Source of the DNA: Hemileia vastatrix
Taxonomy: Eukaryota > Basidiomycota > Pucciniomycetes > Pucciniales > Zaghouaniaceae
DNA length: 64,000 bases
Assembly: GCA_030280995.1 (NCBI GenBank)
Contig: JASXTE010000005.1
Span: 30,781,001-30,845,000, forward strand
Direction: 5' to 3'
Shown here: positions 26,328 to 38,648 of the stretch, piece after piece
Layout: each line of letters begins with the position of its first letter
How positions within the stretch are numbered: the first letter of the stretch is position 1
The notes under the pieces: generated by a model
Told to the model about the DNA's origin: nothing
Seen by the model: the letters and a program-made list of their open reading frames with translations, nothing else
Databases searched by the model: none
Program-made: the position numbers and the translations under genes

Positions 26328-26814
26328 ATTTAATGTATTTGAATTTTTGAAAAAACATTTTTATAATAAATAAACTGTTATATCGTGTAAATGATAAGCT
26401 TTAAAATTCAGTACATAGGTACCTGGGAATAAAGATACCTATTAAGCTCATTGGAATTAAATTCTTTTAATGAGACCTATAAGAGCCCTATTCATAAACA
26501 AAAATTTTATTTACCCCTATATATAATGATAAACAGCTTATCAGGCTTCAAGGTCTGTCCGTAGTATGTATTTTAATGCTTTTGTATATTTATATTCTTT
26601 TGAATACTTTGAAAAAACATGGCTCATGGGATAAGTTAATTTTTTAATAATTTTTCTTGATGAGTTATAAATTTTCTTTAATTTTTATGATTCCTTTTAA
26701 AAAATATTTACTTTACTTCATTTTGTTTTATTTGATTTGAGTTTAATATATTTTATTAAATCATAATATACAATACTGTATTATATTATATGATATTTCA
26801 TTTCATTTCACTTA
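26328..26814. other. AT-rich spacer, nothing recognised
   Basis: No gene or repeat end was seen between copy A and the LTR-like fragment at 26815. Confidence 0.5.
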
Positions 26815-27065
26815 CTATGCGTTGGGTTTTGGTTGAGTGGTGAGGAGGAGGAGAGCTATGGGCGCTATGTATTGTGAGAGGTGGGAGAGAGGAAATTGCA
26901 TAAGGCGGCTATATGGGGAAATTTCTGTGGAATGCTACTCATCAGACAACTTATATAGTAATCCAGTTACATCTTAGTCTCACTTCTGTATCAGAATAGG
27001 CAGTCCTTCCTCACTGTTGGTTACCCCAACATAGTCAGTGTCAGCCATGCTATACTAAGAGTCTA
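26815..27065 (-). repeat. Dispersed LTR-like fragment, copy 2
   Basis: This is an inverted, diverged copy of 3945-4215. On the minus strand it has GATACAGAAGTGAGAC, GGATTACTATATAAGTTGTC, TTATGCAATTTCC and CTCTCCTCCTCCTC in the same order. No coding sequence. Confidence 0.5.
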
Positions 27066-27676
27066 GTAAAATCTTATTTTAAATTACATGAACCTAAATA
27101 AGAGACAACGCTTATTCAAAGTATATATAAAAATTTAATATTTTATTAAAATAAAATTATATAAAAATATTTATTAATTAAAATAAAATGTTATGTTAAT
27201 TTTATTATTATATAAATTTTATATACATTTAAATTAACATAAAAATATTATATTCTATAAAAAAATTGGCACATTTTATGTAGTTAATAGTTATAAATTA
27301 ATTATTAGTTAATCAAATGTTAACATTATAATTATAAGTAATGAGATCAACTAATAATGTAATTAATTAAATACTTAATTATATAAATTAAATCATGAAA
27401 ATAATACCTTACAATCTATAATTATTGAAAACTCATTTTACTCACAAATGGGCCAACAAATAAGTTAAACAAGTAAACAATTTATACAAATATTATATTT
27501 TAATAACTTATTAATTTTATTAAAATTCTTTCTAGTTTAATTTCAATAAATATTATACTAGTAAAATCATTTTAACTATTGTTTAAACTATATTTACTAA
27601 GTATATAAAAATTTTTCCATCACAAGTAGTATAATTTTTATGTTTCACAAAAAATTATTTTAATAAAATAAATAAT
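27066..27676. other. Extremely AT-rich DNA, nothing recognised
   Basis: Runs of A and T dinucleotide words; no ORF and no recognised repeat end before copy B. Confidence 0.5.
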
Positions 27677-27760
27677 AGGGGGTATCAATGTTCAGGGATC
27701 CGCAATTAGGGATCAGGAATTTTTTTTTCCGGGATCAGACATTATTAATTGTGGAAAATT

Positions 27761-27792
27761 CTTATCCACTAGCCCCAGGGCTAGTGGATAAG
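27761..27792. promoter_or_regulatory. Conserved subterminal palindrome of the Harbinger family
   Basis: Arms CTTATCCACTAGCCC and GGGCTAGTGGATAAG are separated by two bases, 85 bp inside the left terminus. Equivalent palindromes occur at 15899-15930, 38283-38314 and 55554-55585 in the other copies. The conserved place and symmetry suggest a binding site for transposase or the Myb-like partner; this is inference. Confidence 0.7.
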
Positions 27793-28056
27793 GAATCCAC
27801 AATAATGCATTATCCCACCTCTTATACCCCAATTACCATTCCTAATTCCTGATCCCAAACTCATCTCATCCATGATGGATTTGCAAGAAAGTCACATGAC
27901 TCATAATTGCTGATGCCATCCTTAAGTCTTTCCTCACTCTATGCTACTTAATTTTGGTGGCAAACACTTAAGTTTTTTTTCTATCCACACAACCCAACTG
28001 CACATTTGGTGGTGAATTCCCACTTCCCTCATCACATAAACCTTCCACCGGCAACA

Positions 28057-29420
28057 ATGAAACACCTCTCTACTAGACGGCTACTTCACTCCACTATTAA
28101 TGCTATTACTTTTCTTTTAGTTATTTACTATAAATCTGACTCTGATTTGGAAGATGCTTTAGATTGTATATGTTTTCTTTCCAAAAAGTGTTACATCATC
28201 ACCAGGGGGCCAAATCTTTATCATGATCCCCGATATGATCTGGCCTCCATTCTCAACATTCCTCATTTAAACTTCACACAACTTTTTAGAACTTCTCCCG
28301 ATTCTTTCTTCAAACTTTATCAACTCATCTCAGATCATCCTATCTTTCATAATAATTCCCATAACAAACAGCGTAATCCTGCCATCCAACTTGCTGTTGC
28401 ACTATGTTGCTTTGGCTCAAATGGAAATGGTGCTGCTGTAAGATGTTTGGATAATCTATTTAACATAGGATATGGTAACGAGATATTATACACCAAGCGC
28501 TGTATGATTGCTATCCTTTCCCTTAAGTCTCAAACACTTGCTTGGCCAACTCCAGAACAACAACTTGAATCATCTCAAGTAATGCAAGCTGAAAGTTTCC
28601 CTGGCTGTGTAGGATTTGTTGATGGCACAACTATACATTTGAGTCAAAAGCCTGCTCATGATGGCAACCATTATTTTGATTGCAAAAAAAGGTTTCTTCA
28701 AAATCTTCTCCAATTTCTCATCCTTCATAAACTAACTTTTTATCTTCTTTCTAGATACTCTATTCCCATACAACTTGTATACGATGTCAAAAAAAATTTT
28801 ATTGCTTTTCATAGTGGCTGCCCTGGCTCATGTCATGACTCTTCTGTCTTCCAAAGAATGTGGATTTCTCAAACCCCTGACTCATACTTTGACGAATCTC
28901 AGTACCTCCTTGCAAACTCAGCATATGCAAGTGGGAAGTACATTATACCTGCTTTCCGTGGTGAAACCTTAGAAAATGACACCAAAACTAAATTTAATTA
29001 TCACCTTGCCCAATCAAGAGTACAAATTGAACATGCTATAGGTATTTTAAAGGTACAATTTTCTAGTCTTTGGGAGCTCAGAATCCAATTTCAAAAAAAA
29101 ATTGGAGATCAAAACTGCAAATCATTGGATCATGAATTGCATTATACTCCACAATATCCTAGCTGATTTAAAGGATGAGTGGAATGATCTTTATGAAGAA
29201 GAGGATCCTGAACCAGAACCAGCTCTCCCCTCCCTTGAATCACAAAACATCCATTCAACCGGCATATGCTCTGTCATTATGCCTATTACTCTCCAACATT
29301 TCTCTTCACCACCCTTTATATTATTTTTTTGTACTCTCCAAATGTCCTCTTTGTGTACTTCATTCACTTGGGTTGGTATTTTGGTTTGTTGCATATTCAT
29401 TTTTTTTTGTAATTTATGGT
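28057..29420 (+). pseudogene. Harbinger transposase, copy B (frameshift, catalytic change)
   Basis: The start is taken at MKHLSTRRLLHSTINA, conserved in D. It continues through SKKCYIITRGPNLYHDPRYD, SFFKLYQLISDHPIFHNN, ALCCFGSNGNGAA, GFVDGTTIHLSQKPAHDGNH, an intron of about 63 nt (28692-28754), PGSCHDSSVFQRM, LLANSAYASGKYIIPAF, SRVQIEHAIGILK, then (after a frame change at an A9 run, about 29094-29102) IKTANHWIMNCIILHNILAD. The second catalytic Asp of LLADSAY is Asn here. Its normal stop after LQHFSSPF is lost, so it extends to 29420. Probably inactive, though very similar to copy D. Confidence 0.85.
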
Positions 29421-29814
29421 GAAAATCTTTTTTTTGGATGGCTCATTGGTTTTCTTTCACCAGCTCAACATGAAATCACATATTTTCTGAAATCGCATAT
29501 TTTGTCAGTGATTTTTTTATTCTTTCATCAATCATATCCTTTTCATCCTCTCCTCAAACATCACTCAAATATTTTTGTTACTTTTTTTTCTCAACTCATC
29601 TCACCAGGTAAGTCTTTTTTTTTCTTTTTTCTTGTTTTTTATTTGCTAATCATGAATTTTTTTTATTTTGCTTTTTTTTTGTTTTTTTGTTTTTTTTTGG
29701 TTTTTTTTATTGTTTTTTTTTTGGGTTTTTTTTTTATTTTTTATTTTAATTTTGTAAGTCTTTTTTTTTATTTTCAAGGTTAGACTAACTTTTTTTTTTC
29801 TCTTTTTTCTCTTT

Positions 29815-30430
29815 TTTTTCTTTTTTTCTCTCCTTCAACCTCTTTAGCTGCCTCATTTCACCCCTTTCCCTCTCTCTTTACCTGCCTTTCACCCTCCTTG
29901 CCTGTCCCAAATCCCCCCTTTCCCCCCTCTTTAGGTGCCTCAAGACCCCCCCTTCCCCTCTCTTTAGGTGCCTCATCACTCCCCCCTTCTCCTCTCTTTA
30001 AACGCTTCAATTTCCCCCTTCCCCCCTTCCCCCCTTCCACTTCCATTTAGCCACCTCTACCCCCCCTCCTTAACGAACAATTGCTATTGATTGTTCGTTA
30101 AGTAAACAAATTGTTAGTGATTCGTTTACTTAACAAACAATCGTTAGCAATTGTTTGTTAAGGAGGAGCAGGGACTAGAGATGGATTAAGGGGGGTGTAA
30201 GGGGGGGTTGAAGCGGCTAAAGAGGGGGGAAGGGAGGGGGGTTTTGGACGTATAAAGAGGGGTAAAAGGGGGGGTTTGGGGGGTTTTGTGGCAATTAAGA
30301 AGGGGGTTTCTGGGGTATTTTGAGACAGGCAAGGAGGGGATTTGAGGGTGGTTTTGAGGCAAGGAGGGAGGGAATTTAGAGGTGATTTCAGAGAAAGAAA
30401 GGGGGGGAAAGGGGACTGTAATGGGAGTTA
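29815..30430. repeat. C-tract/G-tract inverted repeat, copy B
   Basis: The left arm has repeated units like CCCTCTCTTTAGGTGCCTCA amid C-runs (29835-30065). The right arm (30165-30425) is the G-rich inverse with AAAGAGGGG-like units. The centre (30068-30165) consists of inverted words TTAACGAACAAT, GTAAACAAAT and their inverses, itself a perfect-looking set of hairpins. Size and placement match copies A and D. Confidence 0.85.
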
Positions 30431-30884
30431 AAGAGGTGTTACATATTTTTTTAAAAACATACTAAAAAGTAACTTTTTTTTTATTTTTTTGGCAGATTTT
30501 TAGAAAAAAAAACTATTACATTCTGTTAAGGTCTTTCCCTGTAAATTACAAAACAAAAAAGGTTTAGATATTAATTTTTAATTTTTCTTACAAATAATTT
30601 TACTGAATTTTTTTTTTAATTTTATTTGTTCTGATTTTTCTTTTACACATTTATTTTTTATTATTTTGACAGGATTTTCTGTGAAGGTTTTTTATAACCA
30701 AAATTCAGGTTTTCTTTTGTATTTTTTTTTAAAATAATTTTTACTGAAAATTTTTAATTTTTTTTTAATTTTTTTAAAAGGATATTGCTTTAATTTTATT
30801 TTAAAAGATATTATTATGTGAGTTTTTTTTTAAAATATGTGTTGAATTTTTTTTTGACATTTAAATTTTTTTCAGATCAAATAA

Positions 30885-32255
30885 ATGTCTTCTTCTTCAG
30901 ATTCACCCTTTAGTTCTCTATCATCTTCATCTTTATCCTCTTTATCATCTTCATCTTTATCATCTCTATCATCTTTATCAAAATCAACTTCAATACAATC
31001 ATCTTCTAAATCATCAAAAAAATTTAAAGATAATCAGTCTCATCAGAAGAAAAGATATCTGAAAAAAAAATTCATCATCTAAATCATCAAAAAAATTTAA
31101 AGATAATCAGTCTCATCAGAAGAAAATTTATCTAAAAAAAAAAATTCATCATCTAAATCATCAAAAAAAAATTAAAGATAATCAGTATTATCAGAAGAAA
31201 AGATATCTGAAAAAAAAATTCTCTGTGAAAGTTATTTTGGTCATATTCCAAAAGTTTTTTTTCATAAAACTAAAGTAGATAAAAAAAATCAATATCCGAA
31301 AAAATTACCAGAAGATATCAAATATCTAACTGATTTTGGTGATGATTGAGTTGTTGCAGTTATCAGTAATACTTATAAGGCTCAATTCATTTTGGAAGTT
31401 CATTCATTTGATGGTGTAAAGATGAAACTTTTAATTAACTATCGGATCTTATCATAACTCTTTATCAAATGGCTTTGGTTCGATTACCTATAAGGAATAC
31501 AAATTTGTTGGGTGGTATCATGAATGGATTTGGTTGGAGACCAGGTTTTGTTAAAGGATATTCTCTTGGTATGTCTAATAATTTTTTTCCATTCTTAATA
31601 TCATTTCACTTATTTCATTTATATAGGCATATATTCATTGGTCAAGAATATCACTAAAGCTCAAAAAGATGAAGATTTTTGCTTATGGGACACTCTACCT
31701 TCCTTTAACTCTTTTCTTGGTCTTCAACTCAAAAAGCTCTGTAATTATGCATTTGAAAAAAATCATGAACTTGAAACCAAAATTGGAATACCAAATTGGT
31801 GTGACTCCGAATGGGAAGATATCAGCCACTAATATATTTTATATTCTAATGTTATTATCACTCATTCTGGATTCCATAATAGGATTCATATCAATAGGAA
31901 TGATGCCAATTTTCTTACTTTTGGTATATTCTCATATATCAATCCGATAACTGGCCAACCAATACCATCTCCAGCTAAAATCAAAGGACATGGTTTATAT
32001 TTTCCAGACCACTGTTGCATCATTGATTTTGGTTTGGGAAATGGTATCATCAAAACTATTTGGAATTCCTCTAAGGATAATCATCAAACAACCAAAGCTC
32101 CTCCTGGTTTGGAATCCTACCAAGATTTCACACATTTTGGTTACTCATTTCAAATCAGTCATAAGTTGATTCAAAGAATCAACAAGGTAAAGAAAGAAGG
32201 TAAAGTTAATTGATTTAAAAAAACTTTATCTAGATCCAAAAAGTATGGGGATTAG
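30885..32255 (+). pseudogene. Tet/JBP-like 2OG-Fe(II) oxygenase, copy B
   Basis: The Ser-rich start (MSSSSDSPFSSLSSSSLSSL) is followed by a basic segment tandemly triplicated as a unit of about 63 bp (31010-31215), then YLTDFGDD-stop-VVAVISN, MALVRLPIRN, LLGGIMNGFGWRPGFVKGYS. An intron follows (GTATGT near 31570 to ATATAG near 31627), then DEDFCLWDTLPSFNSFLGLQ, IPNWCDSEWEDIS, HSGFHNRIHINRND, TFGIFSYINPITG, GHGLYFPDHCCIIDFGLGNG, DNHQTTKAPPG and DFTHFGYSFQIS, ending SRSKKYGD. The family is as in copy A. The iron motif HxD reads HIN, while the distal His is kept. Stop codons (TGA near 31347, others near 31830 and 32212) indicate a pseudogene. Confidence 0.78.
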
Positions 32256-33137
32256 AGTTGTCTTCAAAAATTTTATATTTTTTCATAAATTTTTAATAAA
32301 TATTTTTTATATATCAATTTTCTCAAGTAATGTGATGAGCCAACGACCTTTGGTTGTATAACAGGTAATCATGATAACATTTATTTTTTTCATGGGGTTC
32401 CTCTAGCCTATACCTGTGGAAAGTCCCAAACTTAGTTTCTAGACTTGATCTGCATTTTGGCTTGAGGAATTGTCATTACTTTAAACTAGGGAAATTGATA
32501 TATATTAGATATTTATTTAATAATTTATGTAATTATATTAAATTTAGATGACTTCCACCCCTTAATTCAATAAAATGCAAGGGGGGGTATTGCCAAATTT
32601 TCAAATCTGACATGTGAAATTGATGACTTAGAAAAATTTTGGTGATACCCACCCCTTGCTTCAATAAAATGCAGTGGAGAGTATTTCCAATGTTTTAAAA
32701 CAGATATAGAATTTTTTTTGACTTGTAAATATTTTGGTGAAAATTTTTTGGTGATACCCATCCCTTACTTCAATAAAATCCATGGGGGGTTTTGCCAAAA
32801 TTTCTTATAAGACTTGTGAAATTCTTGACATGTAAGAATTTTGGGGATACCAGTAAAATGCAGGGGGTATTAAAGCCAAAGTTTCATATATGACTTTCAA
32901 GATTCATGACATGAAAGAATTTTGGTGATACCCACCCCTTACTTCAAAAAAATCCAGAGGTGGGGGATCATCAAATTTTCAAAGGAGACATGAAAATTTT
33001 ATTTAAAAAAAGAATATTTAACATTAAAATACAAAAATTCAAGTAATGATTGATAGAGTAATGAAATACAGGAAATTATTGTAAATTTTATGTACAAATA
33101 AATATGAACAGTTGAAGTGTGAGAGAAATAAAACAAA

Positions 33138-34593
33138 CTAGTCATCCAACAATTTCTTTAAACGTTCAATTTCCTCAACAGATTTATTAGCTTTAACACA
33201 TTCTATCAAGAAATCTATCTTTTTGGAATATTATTCATGATCAAACTTATATTTATCTTCTCTAATATGTTTTGATGTTCAAGTGTTTTCTCCTCTTTTT
33301 TTGATTTTTCAATACTTAGATTTAACTCAAACTTCTTTTTTTCCAAATCTTGGGCCCAACCATCCTTCTGTAAAGAGAGCTCGTACTTCCTCTCCCCCAA
33401 ATCTTGGGCCCAATAATCCTTCCGTAAAGAGAGCTTGTACTTCCTCTCCTCCAAATCTTGGGCCTGATCATCCTTCCGTAAAGAGAGCTCATACTTCCTC
33501 TCTTCCAAATCATGTAGCCTATCATCCCTCCTTAAAGAGAGCTCATATTTCTTCTTTTCAAAGCTTAGAGTCTCTTTAGCAATTTCTACTTGTTCTAGAG
33601 TGGTAATAAAAATTAATATAAAGTAGAAGAAAAGTAGAGTAAAGTAATAAGAGGTAAGGTATCACTTACCAGCATCATGTTTCTCTAAAAATTGTTCCAT
33701 AGATGAAAAACGGGTTTGTGATGAAGTATCACTTTTTCGTTTTCTTTGTGAGGGGAAATTTAGACTACATGAAGCCCTACACTTCTTGTTCAAGGTCATA
33801 TTTTACTCCTCATCATTGTCACTACCTTCAGACTCAGTTTATTGAGGATCCTGGGTTTGTTTGTCAGCCTTTTAAGAAATAAGAAAAAGATAAGTAAATA
33901 AAAAATAGAAATGATAAGATAAAAGAAAAAAGAAACAGACCTGAGTTAGATTTGGTTGGGTTAAATCACCAATAGGATCTACAGAAAAGCTATCTAGATT
34001 TGTCTCATTCAAATGAGGGGAGGCTTGAGTGGAGGAAGAGGATGGGAAAAGATTTGCTTCTACATCATGTTCAGAGATAGGATCTTCTCCATCCAACATG
34101 TCTACAGGATTACAATCGGCTCTCTCTCCAAAAATTTCATCCATCTCTTTAAATTAAGGACATAAAGATTCAAGTTTATCATCTATGGATTTTATACCTT
34201 TAGTTATATCAATGTCGGTAACCCCAAAATCAGTGGAAGATGAAAGAGCCTTTGCCTTCTTGTATTTGGCTCGGCAATTCTTGAAGCATTCAGACATCTG
34301 TTTAGGCAAAAGATCAATCTTTCCCTTGGTCTTATTCCGTAATTCATTTGCCATTAGAAGATAGCCATTAACTTTTGATGCTGGGGGCCGTCCTACTTTA
34401 GTGGCATACTCAGTACCAAAACAAGAATCATGGTTAGATTTGGTTTTCAGCCAGTTGATAAGAATGAGATAATCATCTTTTTTTAATTGAACGGTCTTAG
34501 ATTTCTCGGCTGAGCGGGGAAAGAGTGAGTAGTGGGATTTGAAGAACAACTGGGTGATGGCTGCCTTTGAGAAGATCTAGGACAACTAGGCAT
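33138..34593 (-). pseudogene. Myb/SANT-like coiled-coil accessory gene, copy B
   Basis: It starts MPSCPRSSQRQPSPSC and loses frame near 34508 by a one-base C deletion relative to copy D. It then reads KTVQLKKDDYLILINWLKTK, KVGRPPASKVNGYLLMANEL, KGKIDLLPKQMSECFKNC, SSTDFGVTD and an acidic, Ser-rich region to PIGDLTQPNLTQ. After introns come MEQFLEKHDA and four tandem 18-residue repeats like RKYELSLRKDDQAQDLEE (33330-33540), a predicted coiled coil, then KKEEKTLEHQNILEK. The DNA-binding-like N-terminus plus coiled coil suggests the partner that brings transposase to the ends. It converges on the oxygenase gene. Confidence 0.75.
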
Positions 34594-35256
34594 GTTAAAA
34601 TATAAATGAAGATGAAAAGGAGCAGAAACAAGCAGATGAGATGGTGAGGGGTTCTGAGTGGATAGAACGGACAGAATGGAATGAGAATGTGAGTGTGCAG
34701 CAAGGTAGAAGCCATATCCAGAGAGTAGTAAAAGATGTGGTTATGGCAGAAAGTAGGTCAAGATGTGGTTATGACAGAAAGTTGTCCAAGATGTGGTTAT
34801 GAAAAATTGAGTAAAAAAATGTTGGATAAGAGGTGAACATTGACACTTAAAGTGTCTAATAACCCAATTATTAGAAAAAATAATTGTGGAAGATAATTGG
34901 GGTATGCAGATTATTTTCCGCAATTAATTTAATTGCGGATTGGTCAACATTGCTACCCCCTATTATTATTTTTATTAGTATTATAAATCTAATTTAAATT
35001 TTATATACATAACTAAAGGTTGCAATAAGTCTAATAATAATAACAGTGTTTACCACACATTGAAATAACTCTTATTTAAAATATATATTTTATAATTTTA
35101 TAACCCTCATTATTTTCTCAAGTCCTAAGTAGTGCTTGTTGCCTTTTTTCTCTTAGAATAATTAAAACTCCTTTTATTATTTTCTTTCCGTCCCTATCTT
35201 CTCCTCCTCCTCCTCTCCATTCTTTCCCTTTTCTTCTTCCTCTTCTAGACATCTGG

Positions 35257-36962
35257 TCAATATTGCCAGTCAGATGAAGAGTCACCATCAAAAGTGGGAT
35301 ACTGATCCTGTTTGGGCCAACTTTTCTGGCTACTGGGATGGTCCATCTTTTTATTTGATTTAGTTAACATTAATAATTCTTGAATTTTAGCCAGGTGTTC
35401 ATTAATTTCATTATTTACAAAAACAGCTGGTTCATTTCCATTAAAAGATTTTTTGCTAGTAGCAAATAATTTTACAGACTCATTGTCAGTTTGTTTAATT
35501 GCTGAAATATGGGGAAGAAAAGAGCTGCTTTTTTCAGGCTCTTTTCCTTTATTTTTATGCAGCTGATGGGCAGTATTTTCATCCACACCATAATGATTGA
35601 TAGTTAAGGCTGAAAATTTTTCTTGTAGGTCAGACAAATAATTTCTTATCCTTTGAATTTCAGACAGCTGGTCATTTATTTTTGCAAGGGATAAAACATT
35701 TCTGTCCTCAAAAACTGTGTGTTTGGTACTCAGAGCTTGGAAATCATTTTTCAGCTTTTTTAATTCAATGTAGAGAGACTTAATTTCAATTTTCAATGAA
35801 TAATTCTCCTCAATAAGTGGTTTTAATTCACTCAAGGTTTTATGCAGATGAATATTTTTCTCTGAGATAGCTCTGTGATCACTTCTTATTTGTTTTTGTT
35901 GGCTAAGAACAATATTCAAAGTTTCTTTGATTTTAAAATAAGCTGTATCTTGTACAGAATAACTCACTCTAAAATGTAAGCAAAAGTTATTCAATCTATC
36001 ACTTTCATGTACTAATACATCTCTCAAATTTTTGTCTTTTACAACATTAAAATCAAGGGTATCTTTCAATATATTTCAGACGTTTTTTTAAGAAAGGTAT
36101 AGACTTCAAGGGAAACAGAATCATCTTTAATTGCAAGAGAAGGATTAATTGAAGAATTATAAGTCAAATTTAAAGGTTCATCAAATAATATTTTACTAAT
36201 TACTTCATTAGGGCTACTCATCAAAGGGATTCATCTCTTTATGGGTTTAACTTTTCTTTCACCATGATCCAAAATATTTCCTGTGGAAGAAGATTTGTTA
36301 TTATACATACCAACATGTTTATCAAACAAATTACTTACCATGGCAAGGGAGGAAATTTCCCCTGTGCCTTCTTTCTTCTGCCTCCCTGATAAGGATGGGC
36401 CTGAGGAGATGGATGGTAGGTTGGTGTCCTGGATGGGCCAGAGTGCTGAGCTGCTGGCTGCTGAACATTCTGCTGGTAATGGTTCATTAGGTAATCTTTT
36501 TTCCACTTTTCCACTTGCAGAGTGCTTTGATTTTGAGTGAAAGAGCTGGGTGCCTGATGGGGCTGAGGTTGAGGCTGAGACTGAGGCTGATACTGAGAGG
36601 CTGGGAAAGGAGGAGGTTGAACCTGCTTGTGATTTAATAGCTCCTGCATCTATTGCCAGAGTGTGTCTACTCTTGCCTTGTATTTTATTCTTTCTGCCTT
36701 CAGGTCTTTTATGTGGCTGGACAGTTTGTTTATTTGTTGTGTCAGAGGGATCTTTTTTATTCTTATACCCTTTAGAGGATTTTCCTGATTTATCTGAGGT
36801 TTTACTTCTTTCAGAGTAGTTTGGTGAGGGGGGTTTGCCACTTCTCCTGAATTTTCTATGTCCTGAAGAGTATGAAGGTTGTTTTTCAGCTGAAGAATTC
36901 TTGTAAGTTAATTTTGAAGAGCCTACAGATTCATTATCAAAATCCACATGCAAATTATCCAT
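35257..36962 (-). pseudogene. Truncated Ty3/gypsy gag, frame-broken
   Basis: Minus-strand reading from MDNLHVDFDNESVGSSKLTY (36962) through a basic, Ser/Pro/Gln-rich segment to 36231, then, after a break, 36069 to 35257: MKDTLDFNVVKDKNLRDVLV, a long coiled coil, ISAIKQTDNESVK, and finally WPKQDQYPTFDGDSSSDWQY at the truncation. That last block matches residues from 516 of the intact polyprotein at 45685-51699 (WPKLDQYPTFDGDSSSDWQQ). Everything after the start of the Gag capsid-like domain is missing. Two frames plus stops make it non-functional. Confidence 0.8.
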
Positions 36963-37996
36963 GCTGTTTGACAAACTACTGGATATCAAAACTGAAAACA
37001 AAAAATCAAAATTATTTAAATAATTCAAATTAGTATTTTCAAAATAAAAAATAATCAAATGATTTAAAAAAAAAATAAAAATTTAAATTTCATTTAAAAA
37101 TAAATTAATTAAAAAAATTGTAATACAAAAATTATGTAATTACAAATTATTTTATTAAGAAATAACAATAATTACTATGGGACCAACCAAAATAGAATTA
37201 ATAACAAAAAATATATTGGTAATATTGAGACTAATCACTGAGTACTATTATGGTCAACCAAAAAATCAAAAAAAAGTTCAATAAAAATTAAGTTAATAAT
37301 TTATTAAAAATTTTAATGATCCTCTAGGACTAAGAGTATAACTCTATTATTGTCAACTAGGAAAAAATTAATAAAAAAAGATCACTTACACTCAGTGATT
37401 CAGCAATTAATCCAAAATCACTGTAATTGCAATAAAAATTTAATAATATAATTGAGAGGTTCAGAGGTTTACTCATTATAGTGATTGAGAAACCACTTTA
37501 AGATATATATTATTTAATCTATTATAAACCAAAAAGGTTGAACCCAAGTTCAAAACATGGTTGTGGCAAAAATTATCGTTTTTGCTTTAGGTGGTCCATG
37601 TGTTATGTTGTTTGTCAAAAGGTGTCATATTGCTTGGAAGGGCCTCCAATTTTTGGCGGGTTGTCTAGAAGAAGGAGAAGAAGGAGAAGAAACAGGAGAG
37701 GAAAAGCAGGAATTATGAATAGGGGTTATAAAAGGTAGTAGTAATAAAATAAGATTTATAGATTTAAGAGAATGGTAATAAAAATAGAGAAAATGCAACG
37801 ACACTTTATGAGGAAAGACACAACAAAGAGGTTTATTTTATTTATAAAATATTTATTTAAGTAACTCAAATTTTCTGCATGGCTAACAATATTTATTACT
37901 AACAAACTTAAGGAAACCTTTAATTACTTGATTAATATTTAAAGTAGAATTGTAATACTAATAAAAATTAATAAATAACAATTTTATATATATATT

Positions 37997-38194
37997 AGGG
38001 GGTATCAATGTTAGAAACTTCCATTTCAAAATACCTATTTTTTCCACCAAATCAACCATGATTATTTTTTTAAATATTCCATATTGTGCCCCAAAGCACC
38101 TTTTTACTGAGAATTAATGTCAAGTTTGTGGCTTTATTTTTGTGTTGTGAAATACCTTTTAAATCATTACACATTTCTAACTTTGATACCCCCT
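37997..38194 (+). mobile_element. MITE with Harbinger-type ends (198 bp)
   Basis: The left end is AGGGGGTATCAATGTTAGAA; the right end reads inward AGGGGGTATCAAAGTTAGAA. ATT flanks both sides, with the right ATT shared with the next element. The interior matches 16021-16220 and 56278-56476. Non-coding. Confidence 0.9.
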
Positions 38195-38197
38195 ATT

Positions 38198-38648
38198 AGG
38201 GGGTATCAATGTTCAAGGATCCACAATTAGGGATCAGGAATTTTTTTTTTCCAGGATCAGACATTATTAATTGCAGAAGATTCTTATCCACTAGCCCCGG
38301 GGATAGTGGATAAGAAATCTATGATAATGCATTATCCCGCCTCTTATACCCCAATTTCCATTCCTAATTCCTGATCCCAAACTCATCACATCCATGAGGC
38401 ATATCCAGAGAGTAGTCCAAGATGTGGTTATGGCAGAAAGTTGTGCAACATGTGATTATGACAGAAAGTTGTTCAAGATATGGTTATGAAAAATTGAGTA
38501 GAAAAATGTTGTATAAGAGGTGAACATTGACACGCAAAGTGTTTAATAACTCAATTATTAGCAAAAATAATTGCGGAAGATAATTGGGTTATAATTATTT
38601 TTATCCACAGTTAATTTAATTGCAGATCCCTGAACATGGTTACCCCCT
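38198..38648 (+). mobile_element. Internally deleted Harbinger derivative (451 bp)
   Basis: The first about 200 bp match the transposase-side end of copy B (AGGGGGTATCAATGTTCAAG, GATCAGGAA, palindrome 38283-38314, CCTGATCCCAAACTCATCAC). From about 38398 it jumps to the Myb-side end (CATATCCAGAGAGTAGT, GATGTGGTTATG...CAGATCCCTGAACATG, ACCCCCT). ATT on both sides. It proves that the two different end sequences belong to one transposon and gives a non-autonomous form lacking all genes. Confidence 0.9.

Larger units (their letters stand above)
27677..34961 (+). mobile_element. Harbinger-like element, copy B (7.3 kb)
   Basis: The left end is AGGGGGTATCAATGTT followed by CAGGGATCCGCAATTA. The right end, read inward, is AGGGGGTAGCAATGTT followed by GACCAATCCGCAATTA. 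Flanks are AAT on the left and ATT on the right, so the 3-bp duplication is not clean here (only the inner two bases agree). Gene order is transposase (+), inverted repeat, Tet/JBP-like gene (+), Myb/SANT-like gene (-), as in A and D. It is nearly collinear with D after removal of D's gypsy insertion (7285 against about 7541 bp). Confidence 0.9.
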
